Of a DNA stretch of 64,000 nucleotides, positions 18,121-26,466 are shown in pieces. The DNA lies in NCBI RefSeq assembly GCF_024399315.1, contig NZ_CP075170.1, forward strand, positions 4,601,501-4,665,500, read 5' to 3'. Source of the DNA: Chryseobacterium sp. MA9 (GTDB lineage: Bacteria > Bacteroidota > Bacteroidia > Flavobacteriales > Weeksellaceae). The position numbers and the translations under genes are program-made. Within the stretch, counting starts at the first letter, position 1, and every line of letters begins with the position of its first letter. The notes beneath the pieces are model-generated. The model made no database searches. It saw only the letters and a list, made by a program, of their open reading frames with translations, and had not been told where the DNA came from.

Positions 18121-19416
18121 TTAGGCTACTTTTACAATAAAGTAGCTTTTCTTACCTTTTTGAAGCAATAGAAACTTACCATCAATAAGGTCTGTTTCAT
18201 TGGCTGTAAAAGTATCATTTACCTTTTGTTTGTTGACAGAGATTGCATTTCCTTTGATCTCTCTTTGCGCTTCACTCTTAGATTTTAAGAAACCAGATTT
18301 TTCAGAAAGAAGATCTACAATATTCACCCCTAAAACATCAGCTTTTGCAATTTCTTTCTGAGGAACCCCATCAAAAACTTCAAGAAATATTTCCTCATCA
18401 AGGCTTACCAGATCTTCAGCAGTAGAACGTCCGAAAAGAATTTCGGAAGCTTTCAGTGCCTTTTCATATTCTTCTCTTCCATGTACCCAAACTGTTACCT
18501 CTTCAGCAAGTTTCTTTTGCAGTTTTCTTTCGTGTGCAGCTGTTTTATGCTCTTCAATCAAAGCGTCAATTTCTTCTTTTCCAAGGAAAGTGTAAAACCT
18601 GATGAATCTTTCAGCATCATCATCAGTAGCATTCAGCCAGAACTGGTAAAATTTGTAAGGAGATGTTTTCTTTTTATCAAGCCAATAGTTTTCTCCGCTT
18701 TCAGACTTCCCGAATTTAGAACCGTCAGCTTTTGTTATCAAAGGAACCGTTAATGCAAAGGCTTCACCCTGAGCTTTTCTACGGATCAATTCTGTTCCTG
18801 TAGTGATATTTCCCCACTGGTCAGAACCTCCCATCTGTAATTTTACATTGTTGTTTTGGTATAAGTGAAGGAAATCATATCCCTGAATTAACTGGTAGGT
18901 GAACTCTGTAAAACTCATTCCATCAACACCTGCATCTCCGGAAAGTCTTTTCTTTACTGAATCTTTCGCCATCATATAGTTGACTGTGATGTTTTTCCCT
19001 ACATTTTTAGCAAAATCAAGGAAAGAAATATTTTTCATCCAGTCATAGTTATTCACCAATTCAGCTTTATTGGGCTCATTTCCATCAAAATTCAAGAATT
19101 TTGAAAGCTGATTCTTTAAACAGTCAACATAGTGTAAAAGAGTTTCTTCATCCAGAAGATTTCTTTCAGCCGATTTCCCGGAAGGGTCTCCAATCATTCC
19201 TGTAGCACCTCCTACCAAAGCAATCGGCTTGTGGCCATGCTGTTGGAAGTGAGCTAAAATTTTTATCTGGATAAGGCTTCCGATATGTAAAGAATCGGCA
19301 GTAGGATCAAAACCAATATATGCAGTAGTTACCTCTTTATTCAGTTGTTCATCGGTTCCTGGCATCATATCGGCAAACAGACCACGCCATTTCAGTTCTT
19401 CTATAAAGGAATTCAT
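18121..19416 (-). CDS. tyrS: Tyrosyl-tRNA synthetase
   Basis: The 431-residue protein charges tRNA-Tyr with tyrosine. Class I motifs are present: DSLHIGSLIQ near residue 42 (HIGH-like) and DGSKFGKSESG near 230 (KMSKS-like). Tyrosine-site residues appear in the YDFLHLYQNN and MGGSDQWGN segments, both typical of bacterial TyrS. The C-terminal S4 RNA-binding domain covers about 365-431. Length is typical of the family. A consensus -7 box (TATCTTTG on the minus strand, 19445-19452) lies about 30 bp upstream of the start. It is convergent with the lipoprotein gene. Identification is secure. Confidence 0.97.
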   Translation of the reverse strand: MNSFIEELKWRGLFADMMPGTDEQLNKEVTTAYIGFDPTADSLHIGSLIQIKILAHFQQHGHKPIALVGGATGMIGDPSGKSAERNLLDEETLLHYVDCLKNQLSKFLNFDGNEPNKAELVNNYDWMKNISFLDFAKNVGKNITVNYMMAKDSVKKRLSGDAGVDGMSFTEFTYQLIQGYDFLHLYQNNNVKLQMGGSDQWGNITTGTELIRRKAQGEAFALTVPLITKADGSKFGKSESGENYWLDKKKTSPYKFYQFWLNATDDDAERFIRFYTFLGKEEIDALIEEHKTAAHERKLQKKLAEEVTVWVHGREEYEKALKASEILFGRSTAEDLVSLDEEIFLEVFDGVPQKEIAKADVLGVNIVDLLSEKSGFLKSKSEAQREIKGNAISVNKQKVNDTFTANETDLIDGKFLLLQKGKKSYFIVKVA

Positions 19417-19444
19417 TGATTGTTAACTTTAAAATTTTAAGAAG

Positions 19445-19452
19445 CAAAGATA
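19445..19452 (-). promoter_or_regulatory. -7 box of tyrS
   Basis: On the minus strand this reads TATCTTTG, an exact TAnnTTTG match, 28 bp upstream of the tyrS ATG. No clear -33 TTG was seen at the usual spacing. Confidence 0.5.
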
Positions 19453-19564
19453 GTAAATTCAGAAGGAAGAGAAAAAGCAGAAACCGCAAATAAGCAAATT
19501 CGTGGAAACCTAAAAATGCTTTGATAATAACTTTGCAAGCAGAAGCAGGTTCATTGTTTTCCCT

Positions 19565-19596
19565 TTTGCAATTGTGCCCCAAATACTCTATATTTG
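19565..19596 (+). promoter_or_regulatory. Promoter of the sigma factor gene
   Basis: TTTG at 19565-19568, a 20-bp spacer and TATATTTG at 19589-19596 are a full match to the Bacteroidetes promoter. The box ends 6 bp before the first ATG (19603), so the transcript should begin at or next to the start codon. Confidence 0.7.
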
Positions 19597-19602
19597 TTAT
19601 TA

Positions 19603-20163
19603 ATGAATGACGAACAGCTATTCCTGCTCATACAGAAGGCCAAGGATAAAGATCAGAAGGCCCAGACTAAACTCATCAATGTTTTTTGGGTGGATGTTTT
19701 CTCTTTTGTAATGAAAAAGGTAAGAGATGAAAATGATGCCGATGAAATCACCGTAAATGTTTTTTCAAAAGTATTATCTAAACTCGATATGTTTGATCCT
19801 CATTTTCAGTTTAAAACCTGGATTCTTACCATTGCCCAGAATACTGTTATCGATTTCTGGAGAAAAAAGAACCGGGAAAACGAAGATGCTGTTGAAAATC
19901 TTGATGAAGTTAAAAATCAATATGCAAAGTCTCCGGAAGAACTTTTGATTTCGGAAGAAGAGCAGAAGAAAATTATCAAAACCATAGAATCTCTGGATGC
20001 CAACTATCAGGATATTATCAAGTTGAGGTTTTTTGAAGAAAAAAGCATTAAAGAAATTGCCGAAGAACTGGGAATTTCTGTCGCCAATACCAAAGTAAGG
20101 GTAATGCGTGCTAAAAAAGTCTTAGCAGAACTGTTAAAGAATAATGAGTTCGATGATAATTAA
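19603..20163 (+). CDS. RNA polymerase sigma-70 factor, ECF type
   Basis: The protein of 186 residues (from the ATG at 19603; a TTG at 19594 is in frame but falls in the -7 box) has the two-domain ECF layout. Region 2 covers about 20-90 (DENDADEITVNVFSKVL, FKTWILTIAQNTVIDFWRKK). Region 4 covers about 120-180 (SLDANYQDIIKLRFFEEKS, ELGISVANTKVRVMRAKK). Such factors direct RNA polymerase to specialised promoters. No adjacent anti-sigma gene is visible: the next gene is on the other strand and encodes a secreted protein. The regulatory partner and regulon are unknown. Confidence 0.93.
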   Translation: MNDEQLFLLIQKAKDKDQKAQTKLINVFWVDVFSFVMKKVRDENDADEITVNVFSKVLSKLDMFDPHFQFKTWILTIAQNTVIDFWRKKNRENEDAVENLDEVKNQYAKSPEELLISEEEQKKIIKTIESLDANYQDIIKLRFFEEKSIKEIAEELGISVANTKVRVMRAKKVLAELLKNNEFDDN

Positions 20164-20235
20164 GCTCAATACATGTTATTCAATAGAAATGGGGAAGTCT
20201 CAAAACTGGCTTCAGCCAAAATTTAAAATCTTATT

Positions 20236-20868
20236 TTAAAAATAAACCTCTTCTTTTGTTTTCGGAAGAATAATTTTTCTTTGTTTTTCCTGATTTCTGT
20301 TTTGAAGATTGATCTTCAGTCCTTTATGAATATAGATTTCCTTTAAAGACTTACCATATTCAGCCGTATTCTCTACCTCTTTTGTATAGTGCAATTGCCC
20401 TGTTGAAAGGTTGAAATCTATATCTTTCCAATAATCTCCCGGCCTTCCGGAGGTGGTGGATGTACCTATTAATTCAAAATGTCCGTTCTGAAATCTATAT
20501 TTGTCTGTGACATCCCACTTCCAGCTGCTTCCGCCATTTTGAGAAATGATCAGAATTCCTTTTTCTATTTTAGTTTCTCTATAAGGATCACCCATCATCC
20601 CTCCGCCGTTGCTTTCCATAACAGCGTTTCTTGATTTTTCAAGAATTGTCCATGCTCCGCCAGTTTTTTTCAAAATCTGAATTTCACGGATGTTTCCCAT
20701 ATCTGTTGTATCCTTTGTATTGTAAATAATTACTTTTTCAGGAATTTTATCACCATCAAGATCTCCATCTACCGTTTCAATGACTGTAGAACCTACTGGC
20801 TGAAATTGTTTTTGAGCAAGACAGAATGTTCCGGCTGCCATACATAAAAGAAAGACTATTTTTCTCAT
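20236..20868 (-). CDS. Secreted XAC2610-like (VCBS-type) hypothetical protein
   Basis: The 210-residue protein has a signal peptide (MRKIVFLLCMAAGTFCLAQ), then a calcium-repeat-like segment DGDLDGDKIPEKVIIYN typical of FG-GAP/VCBS domains. WKWDVTDKYRFQNGHFELIG follows near residue 120, and DIDFNLSTGQLHYTKE near 155. The layout fits small secreted proteins of the XAC2610 class found across Bacteroidetes, whose function is not established. It appears monocistronic. The decayed gene at 9941-10285 carries a related C-terminal pattern. Family assignment moderate. Confidence 0.75.
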   Translation of the reverse strand: MRKIVFLLCMAAGTFCLAQKQFQPVGSTVIETVDGDLDGDKIPEKVIIYNTKDTTDMGNIREIQILKKTGGAWTILEKSRNAVMESNGGGMMGDPYRETKIEKGILIISQNGGSSWKWDVTDKYRFQNGHFELIGTSTTSGRPGDYWKDIDFNLSTGQLHYTKEVENTAEYGKSLKEIYIHKGLKINLQNRNQEKQRKIILPKTKEEVYF

Positions 20869-20958
20869 AAAGAATTTTGAAAACTTAAATGTACAATGAA
20901 ATTTTGAATTATCAGTTTCATCAATATTTCCGGTTGATGGTTTCCATTAAAAATTCCT

Positions 20959-20966
20959 TAACTTTG
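20959..20966 (+). promoter_or_regulatory. -7 box of lipA
   Basis: TAACTTTG matches TAnnTTTG and lies 16 bp upstream of the lipA start. A TTG at 20934-20936 is 22 bp further upstream, a possible -33 element. Confidence 0.55.
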
Positions 20967-20982
20967 AACTTCAATTTTAGAA

Positions 20983-21849
20983 ATGGAAAATTCAGTTCAA
21001 GACACTACCGTTCAAAAACCAAAATGGATCCGCGTAAAACTTCCTACCGGAAAGAATTACAGAGAGCTGAGAACTTTGGTTGATAAATATAAATTAAATA
21101 CAATCTGCCAAAGCGGAAGCTGCCCGAATATGGGAGAATGCTGGGGTGAAGGTACAGCTACTTTTATGATTTTAGGAAATATCTGTACAAGAAGCTGTGG
21201 ATTCTGTGGCGTAAAAACAGGAAAACCCCTTGATGTAAATTGGGATGAACCTGAAAAAGTAGCAAGATCAATCAAATTAATGAAGATCAAACATGCCGTT
21301 CTTACTTCTGTAGACCGTGATGATCTGAAAGATATGGGATCTATTCTTTGGGGAGAAACAGTGAATGCTGTAAGAAGAATCTCTCCGGGAACTACGATGG
21401 AAACTCTTATCCCTGATTTTCAGGGTATCACAAAACATCTTGACAGGCTGGTAGAAGTAGCTCCGGAAGTGATTTCTCACAACATGGAAACTGTAAAACG
21501 TCTGACCAGAGAAGTGAGAATCCAGGCAAAATATGAAAGAAGCCTTGAGGTATTAAGATATTTGAAAGAAGCCGGGCAAAGAAGAACCAAAACAGGAGTA
21601 ATGCTTGGATTAGGTGAAACTAAAGATGAGGTTTTCCAGACGATTGAGGATATCAGAAACGCGAATGTAGATGTTATTACTCTTGGACAATATCTGCAGC
21701 CAACTAAAAAACATCTTCCTGTAAAAAAATTCATCACTCCTGAAGAATTTGATGAGTTCGGAGATTTTGCAAGAAGCTTAGGTTTCAGACATGTTGAAAG
21801 TTCTCCTCTTGTAAGAAGCTCTTACCACGCAGAAAAACATATTCATTAA
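20983..21849 (+). CDS. lipA: Lipoyl synthase
   Basis: The 288-residue radical-SAM enzyme inserts two sulfur atoms into protein-bound octanoyl groups to make lipoate. Both iron-sulfur cluster motifs are visible: the auxiliary cluster in CQSGSCPNMGEC (C-x4-C-x5-C) and the SAM cluster in CTRSCGFC (C-x3-C-x2-C). The C-terminal RSSYHAE contains the conserved R-S-S-Y segment that ligates the auxiliary cluster. Length and motifs are typical. It has its own promoter and terminator and is not next to lipB. Identification is secure. Confidence 0.97.
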   Translation: MENSVQDTTVQKPKWIRVKLPTGKNYRELRTLVDKYKLNTICQSGSCPNMGECWGEGTATFMILGNICTRSCGFCGVKTGKPLDVNWDEPEKVARSIKLMKIKHAVLTSVDRDDLKDMGSILWGETVNAVRRISPGTTMETLIPDFQGITKHLDRLVEVAPEVISHNMETVKRLTREVRIQAKYERSLEVLRYLKEAGQRRTKTGVMLGLGETKDEVFQTIEDIRNANVDVITLGQYLQPTKKHLPVKKFITPEEFDEFGDFARSLGFRHVESSPLVRSSYHAEKHIH

Positions 21850-21856
21850 TATACAG

Positions 21857-21881
21857 ACCGTTCAGAAATGAACGGTTTTTG
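21857..21881 (+). terminator. Terminator of lipA
   Basis: An 8-bp stem (21857-21864 with 21869-21876) with a GAAA loop and a T-rich tail starts 8 bp after the lipA stop. Confidence 0.8.
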
Positions 21882-21894
21882 TTTTTAGAAGATT

Positions 21895-22015
21895 GAAGGT
21901 AGCAGGTTATAGGGATTAGGGAATGAAAGACTCCATTTGTAATAACGATTTCCGTCATTCCCCTCCTTCAGAGAGGTGGCGAAAATTCAAAGAATTTTTG
22001 ATGGTGTGGCTTACA
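21895..22015. repeat. Dispersed double-hairpin intergenic repeat, copy 1
   Basis: The core at about 21955-22010 holds CCCTCC...GAGAGG (first hairpin) and AAAATTC-AAA-GAATTTT (second hairpin). The preceding segment (GTAGCAGG, GTAATAACGATTTCC) also matches copy 3 at 39764-39912. The core recurs at 26363-26414. Confidence 0.75.
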
Positions 22016-22110
22016 ATGCAACACTCACATGTGTATCAATAGTAGAGGTTGTCTCAAAACTAAACGTCATTGACTACGTCGAATCTTTGATTTCTGACGA
22101 AGGAAGAATC

Positions 22111-23010
22111 TTATTTATTACAAGCCGTTTCCTTTGTGATCACTCCAATCCGCCCATTGATTTCAATCGGTTTAAAATGTTTCTTCTTAAATTCAGAAGG
22201 CGTTTCTCCCGTATGCTGTTTGAATAGTTTATTAAAATAAGAAAGACTTTCAAATCCTACCTGAAAACAAACTTCAGTCACAGAATAATCTTTCAACAGG
22301 AATATTTTAGCCTGATTGATCCTGTAATTGTTGACAAAATCTGTAAAAGTCATATTCGTCTGCTTTTTAAAATATCGACAGAAAGCAGGAGTACTCAAAC
22401 TCACAACTTTGGCCACTTCATTTACATTGGGCTTCCTGTCGTAATTTTCGTGGATATAGTCGTAGATGGTTCCCATTCTGATTTTATCATTCAAAAACCA
22501 TTTGATTCTGGTATCTTCTTTATTGAGTTCCTTCACTTCTGATGAATCTGCGAGAATTTGTAAAATTTCAATTAATCCAACTAATGATTCAAAGGAGCTT
22601 TTGTCTTTAATAATCTGTAGCTTTTCAACCACAATATTTTTAGTGTCCCCGGAAAATGATAATCCAAGATATGAACGTTCTAAAAGTGCTTTAATATTTT
22701 CAAACTCAGGAACAGGAAGAATAATATCCTGAAGGAAGCTTTCCCGCAATTGCAGCACCAGCTGTTTACATTCAGTCTGAATACCGTAATCGAAATTAAG
22801 ATGGGGAACATTAGAGCCAATCAATAGAAGGTCACTGTCTGTAAAGCCTGAAATATTTTTTCCCACGTGTCGGATTCCGTTCACCGCTTCTACGTATACC
22901 AGCTCTATTTCCGGATGATAATGCCAGAAAAAACAGTTTTTCAGAGAAGGGGCAAATAGTTTGAATGATTTCCCTTTTTCAAATTCAATAATTTCCTTCT
23001 GGATTTTCAT
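22111..23010 (-). CDS. AraC-family transcriptional regulator with cupin domain
   Basis: The 299-residue protein has an N-terminal cupin-like ligand domain (about 20-110, WHYHPEIELVYVEAVNGIRHVG) and a C-terminal AraC/XylS double helix-turn-helix (about 190-285). The latter carries VAKVVSLSTPAFCRYFKKQT and the signature VCFQVGFESLSYFNKLFKQH. It is divergent from an MFS exporter gene across a 182-bp gap, the common arrangement for a regulator and its transporter. Regulation of that exporter is inference. A 22-kb search of the window shows no sugar-utilisation genes that would identify a ligand. Confidence 0.93.
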   Translation of the reverse strand: MKIQKEIIEFEKGKSFKLFAPSLKNCFFWHYHPEIELVYVEAVNGIRHVGKNISGFTDSDLLLIGSNVPHLNFDYGIQTECKQLVLQLRESFLQDIILPVPEFENIKALLERSYLGLSFSGDTKNIVVEKLQIIKDKSSFESLVGLIEILQILADSSEVKELNKEDTRIKWFLNDKIRMGTIYDYIHENYDRKPNVNEVAKVVSLSTPAFCRYFKKQTNMTFTDFVNNYRINQAKIFLLKDYSVTEVCFQVGFESLSYFNKLFKQHTGETPSEFKKKHFKPIEINGRIGVITKETACNK

Positions 23011-23192
23011 CTTGTTCTCATTTGATTGTTTCTGAATATAAAATTAAATAAAAAGGTTAATATGGAGCAAATTTTTATCATTCAAAGAGGTGTGAAATTC
23101 AAACTTTCTTTCGATTTTTGCACTTTCAAAATGAAGACGCGCAGATATTTTTAATTTGAAAGAAATTAATTCAGAAAAAAGATTTAGATACA

Positions 23193-24395
23193 ATGAAGAT
23201 TGATAAAAGAATAATACCACTGGCTATAGGTGGTTTGGGAATAGGAACTACGGAATTTACCGTAATGGGACTGTTGCCGGATATTGCAAAAACATTACAG
23301 ATCACGATCCCGCAGGCCGGACATTTAATTTCTGCTTATGCTATGGGAGTAGTTATTGGAGCTCCGATTCTGATCGGGTATTCAGTAAAATTTCCTCCGA
23401 AGAAAGTTCTGATAGCTTTTATGATCCTTTTTACAATATTTAATGGACTTTCTGCTATCGCTCCCGATTATAACAGTATGCTGATTATCCGTTTTCTGTC
23501 TGGGCTTCCTCATGGAGCATTCTTCGGAGTAGGAACAGTAGTAGCTTCAAAAATGGCCGGTAAAGGAAAAGAAGCATTTTATATATCGATGATGTTTACG
23601 GGGCTCACGGTCGCCAACCTGGCTATGGTTCCCCTGGTCACCTACATTGGGCATACATTCCACTGGAGACTGTACTTTGCTATCGTAGCTGCCATTGGTC
23701 TTTTTGCCATATTATTTCTGAAACTGTGGCTTCCGGCGATGGAATCCAACCAAAATACACACTTCATGGAAGAGCTGAAGTTCCTTAAGAATAAGCAGTC
23801 GTGGCTGGTCCTTGCCATTACAGCGATAGGGTTTGGAGGTCTTTTTACATGGTTAAGCTATATTACACCGTTGATGACTGTTGTTGCCGGAATCAAAAGC
23901 AGTCAGATGGCTTATGTGATGGTTCTTGCCGGAGCCGGAATGGTAGTTGGAAATCTGGTGGGAGGTATTGTTTCAGATAAATTAGGACCTGAAAAAACCT
24001 GCGCTCTCCTCATTTTTCTGATGATGATCTCTCTGGGAGGAGTTTTCCTGCTTGCTGAACATCAGAATATTGCTCTTATACTGACCTTTATGTGTGGTGC
24101 TTTGTCTATGTCTATTGCATCACCTATCAATATTATGATGATGAAAGCCGCTCCAAAAAGCGAAATGATGGCTGCTGCTTTTATGCAGGCTGGTTTTAAT
24201 ATTGCCAATGCAATGGGAGCTTTCCTGGGTGGAATTCCTCTGGAATACGGTTACGCATTCAACTATCCATCGCTGGTAGGAGTAGGGATGACTTTTATAG
24301 GATTGGTGATAAGTATAAGGTATATGTATCTGTATGGCTCAGCAACTCAAAATGAAGAGGAAACTGTTACAGAATGTGTTTCGTGTGATAAATAA
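23193..24395 (+). CDS. MFS transporter, AraJ/DHA1 type
   Basis: The 400-residue protein has about 12 hydrophobic helices. The first carries GLGIGTTEFTVMGLLPDIA, characteristic of the AraJ/YdhP-like subgroup of drug:H+ antiporter 1. The loop 2-3 region has SVKFPPKKVL, and motif C-like glycine-rich helices lie near PHGAFFGVG. A second-half loop GGIVSDKLGPEKT resembles the MFS motif A. It probably exports small molecules such as sugars, purines or drugs; the substrate cannot be read from sequence. It is divergent from an AraC regulator and followed by a strong terminator. Confidence 0.92.
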   Translation: MKIDKRIIPLAIGGLGIGTTEFTVMGLLPDIAKTLQITIPQAGHLISAYAMGVVIGAPILIGYSVKFPPKKVLIAFMILFTIFNGLSAIAPDYNSMLIIRFLSGLPHGAFFGVGTVVASKMAGKGKEAFYISMMFTGLTVANLAMVPLVTYIGHTFHWRLYFAIVAAIGLFAILFLKLWLPAMESNQNTHFMEELKFLKNKQSWLVLAITAIGFGGLFTWLSYITPLMTVVAGIKSSQMAYVMVLAGAGMVVGNLVGGIVSDKLGPEKTCALLIFLMMISLGGVFLLAEHQNIALILTFMCGALSMSIASPINIMMMKAAPKSEMMAAAFMQAGFNIANAMGAFLGGIPLEYGYAFNYPSLVGVGMTFIGLVISIRYMYLYGSATQNEEETVTECVSCDK

Positions 24396-24420
24396 AAATG
24401 TAATGATATTATTGAATATA

Positions 24421-24456
24421 AAAAAAGCCTGTTTCCATAAGAAACAGGCTTTTTTG
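24421..24456. terminator. Bidirectional terminator
   Basis: A 15-bp stem (24421-24435 with 24441-24455) with a 5-nt loop and A/T flanks lies between the MFS gene and the convergent STAS-like gene. Confidence 0.9.
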
Positions 24457-24468
24457 TATAAAATGAGT

Positions 24469-24849
24469 TTATGCCTCCACTTCATCTCCGTTTTTGCACC
24501 AGTAGAGGGCATTGTATAAATTTTCCTTGGGGAAAGATTTAAACTCTCCCGGCATCAGAACACTGAAAATACTGGTAAAATTACGTATACCTTCTTTGTC
24601 AGTAACAATGGCTGACCGATTCCAGTTGGTAAGATTTTTCAATCCTAACAGCAAATCTTCAAGCCATGCTCCCATGGTAAAATTATCCAGATCGGTATCC
24701 AAATACAATAAATAATTCAGTTCACCGAATTGCTCTACCTTCTCTTTTACACGCGGAATAACCAGTCTTTCAAAATCCTCTTTCGTTACTTCTCCCGTTG
24801 CATTGAATGCTGCAACATTTTCCGGGGCTTCTGGAATAATTGTTATCAT
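24469..24849 (-). CDS. SpoIIAA-like (STAS) protein
   Basis: The longest frame starts at 24975, but its first 42 residues are low-complexity and overlap the start of the divergent oxidoreductase. The ATG at 24849 (MITIIPEAPENVAAFNATGEV) is preferred, giving 126 residues. GEVTKEDFERLVIPRV, LNYLLYLDTDLDNFTMGAWLEDL and ALYWCKNG fit the SpoIIAA-like family (PF11964), a lipid-binding STAS-related fold found as stand-alone cytosolic proteins. The serine phosphorylated in true SpoIIAA is not evident. It is convergent with the MFS gene. Role unknown. Confidence 0.85.
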   Translation of the reverse strand: MITIIPEAPENVAAFNATGEVTKEDFERLVIPRVKEKVEQFGELNYLLYLDTDLDNFTMGAWLEDLLLGLKNLTNWNRSAIVTDKEGIRNFTSIFSVLMPGEFKSFPKENLYNALYWCKNGDEVEA

Positions 24850-24964
24850 AATAAATATTTTATGGTGGTTTGAGTTTAGAAGAACTACAATAATTAAACC
24901 ATAATTTAATGAAAAATTGTTAAAAAAGGTATAAATATTGTTACTTTTAATATAAAATATTAAT

Positions 24965-26170
24965 ATGGATCTCAAATCAAATGAACCTTTCTGGCTTTTG
25001 AAAAATGGGTTAATAGCATCTTATCCGTCTTTAAAATCAAATGAAAAATGTGATGTTCTTGTTGTGGGAGGCGGTATTACCGGAAGCGTGATTGCCCATC
25101 AAATGATAGAAGACGGGTATGATACAATCCTTATTGATAAAAGAGAGCTTTGTAATGGAAGCACTTCTGCTACGACTTCAATGCTGCAGTACGAAATAGA
25201 TGTTCCACTCTATGAATTAATAGAAAAAATAGGTGAGAAAGGCGCTGTCCTAAGTTATAAAGCCTGCAGTGATGCGATTGATTCAATAGAAAAACTTACA
25301 AAAATGATCAAGTCGAAAGCAGGCTTCAAACGAAAAAAATCATTGTATTTTGCTTCAAAAAAGAAAGATTCGGAATGGCTGAAGAAAGAATATAAAGCCA
25401 GAAAACAAAACGGATGTAAAGTACAGTGGCTGGAAGAAGAACATATTCTGGAAAAATTTGAATTTCAGAATACCTACGGTGGAATCTTATCAGAACAGGG
25501 AGCAAGTATTGACGCTTTTCAGTTCGCCCATGAGTTGTTTATGCATAATACGAAAAAAGGACTGAAGATATTTGATAAGACTGAAATGGTAAAAGTGGAG
25601 GAGCATAAAGGTTTTAATCTGGTTACCGTAAACAGCGGATATAAGATCAAAGCAAAAAAGATCATTTACTGCATTGGTTATGAAAGTAAAAATCTGCTGA
25701 AAGAAAACTTTGTTAATCTGAAAAGTACCTATGCGATCGTTTCTGAAATAGACAAAGACAAGTTTAAAAATATCAGCAGTACATTGGTCTGGAATACCGA
25801 TGAGCCTTATCTCTATATGCGGACTACTGATGATGGAAGAATTCTTATCGGAGGAGGGGACGAGGATTTTTATGGGGCTGAAAAACGGGACGCGCTCCTT
25901 AATAAAAAAGAAAAAGAGATCCTTAAAAAGCTAAAGAAAATAAAACCTGATTATCATTTTTATACAGATTTCACATGGGCCGGAACTTTCGGTGAAACGA
26001 AGGATGGTTTACCTTATATCAGCGAACATGAAAAGTTTAAAAACTCTTATTTCGTATTAGGCTTCGGAGGAAATGGGATTACTTTTTCAGTAACAGGGAT
26101 GGAGATGGCTTCTCTATTTATGAAGAACAAAAAACATCCACTGTCAAGGTATTTTAAATTTGGGAGATAA
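24965..26170 (+). CDS. FAD-dependent oxidoreductase (DAO family)
   Basis: The 401-residue protein has an N-terminal Rossmann FAD motif, VLVVGGGITGSVIAHQM near residue 32, ending with the acidic DKRELCNGSTSATT. A C-terminal FAD-contact segment, FVLGFGGNGITFSVTGMEM, lies near residue 365. Together these mark the DAO/glycine-oxidase superfamily (PF01266). Similar Bacillus-type proteins carry an extra C-terminal Rieske domain, absent here. It is cytosolic with no membrane segment. The substrate (amino acid, amine or polyol) cannot be predicted. The 116-bp gap to the divergent STAS gene probably carries both promoters. Confidence 0.88.
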   Translation: MDLKSNEPFWLLKNGLIASYPSLKSNEKCDVLVVGGGITGSVIAHQMIEDGYDTILIDKRELCNGSTSATTSMLQYEIDVPLYELIEKIGEKGAVLSYKACSDAIDSIEKLTKMIKSKAGFKRKKSLYFASKKKDSEWLKKEYKARKQNGCKVQWLEEEHILEKFEFQNTYGGILSEQGASIDAFQFAHELFMHNTKKGLKIFDKTEMVKVEEHKGFNLVTVNSGYKIKAKKIIYCIGYESKNLLKENFVNLKSTYAIVSEIDKDKFKNISSTLVWNTDEPYLYMRTTDDGRILIGGGDEDFYGAEKRDALLNKKEKEILKKLKKIKPDYHFYTDFTWAGTFGETKDGLPYISEHEKFKNSYFVLGFGGNGITFSVTGMEMASLFMKNKKHPLSRYFKFGR

Positions 26171-26231
26171 ATTTATGTTTCATTTTAAGCCTCAGGTTCT
26201 ACGGATATCCAGTACACAAAAGCTTATTTAG

Positions 26232-26293
26232 ATTCCTACGGAATGAGGCTATCCGGATAAACAATTATTCCAATTGTGTCATTCCGTAGGAAT
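26232..26293. repeat. Inverted repeat in intergenic gap
   Basis: ATTCCTACGGAATGA (26232-26246) and its exact reverse complement (26279-26293) flank a 32-bp centre. Each arm is itself a near-palindrome. The flanks extend the similarity imperfectly. It lies in the 296-bp gap after the oxidoreductase gene. Confidence 0.7.
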
Positions 26294-26362
26294 TCTGCTT
26301 AAATTATTTGAAAAAAATAATAATAAAGATCTCCAACAAATATTCCAATTGAAGATGCTCAA

Positions 26363-26414
26363 TTCACCTCCTCCGGAAGGGGGCAAAAATTCAGAGAATT
26401 TTTGACAGGGTGGT
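26363..26414. repeat. Dispersed double-hairpin intergenic repeat, copy 2
   Basis: CACCTCC...AGGGGG is followed by AAAAATTC-AGA-GAATTTTT and GACAGGGTGG. It matches the core of the copies at 21955 and 39852, but without their upstream extension. Confidence 0.7.
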
Positions 26415-26440
26415 TTATAAAATAAATTGAATAAAACTAA

Positions 26441-26463
26441 AAAAGCGGGTTTACCCCGCTTTA
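26441..26463 (-). terminator. Terminator of the vWA gene
   Basis: An 8-bp stem (26442-26449 with 26455-26462) sits directly after the minus-strand stop. The A-run at 26439-26444 gives a U tract on the minus-strand RNA. Confidence 0.8.
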
Positions 26464-26466
26464 ATA

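Noticed and set aside
24850..24975. N-terminal extension of the STAS-like protein
   Set aside because: Low-complexity residues, overlap with the divergent gene, and a better start at 24849.
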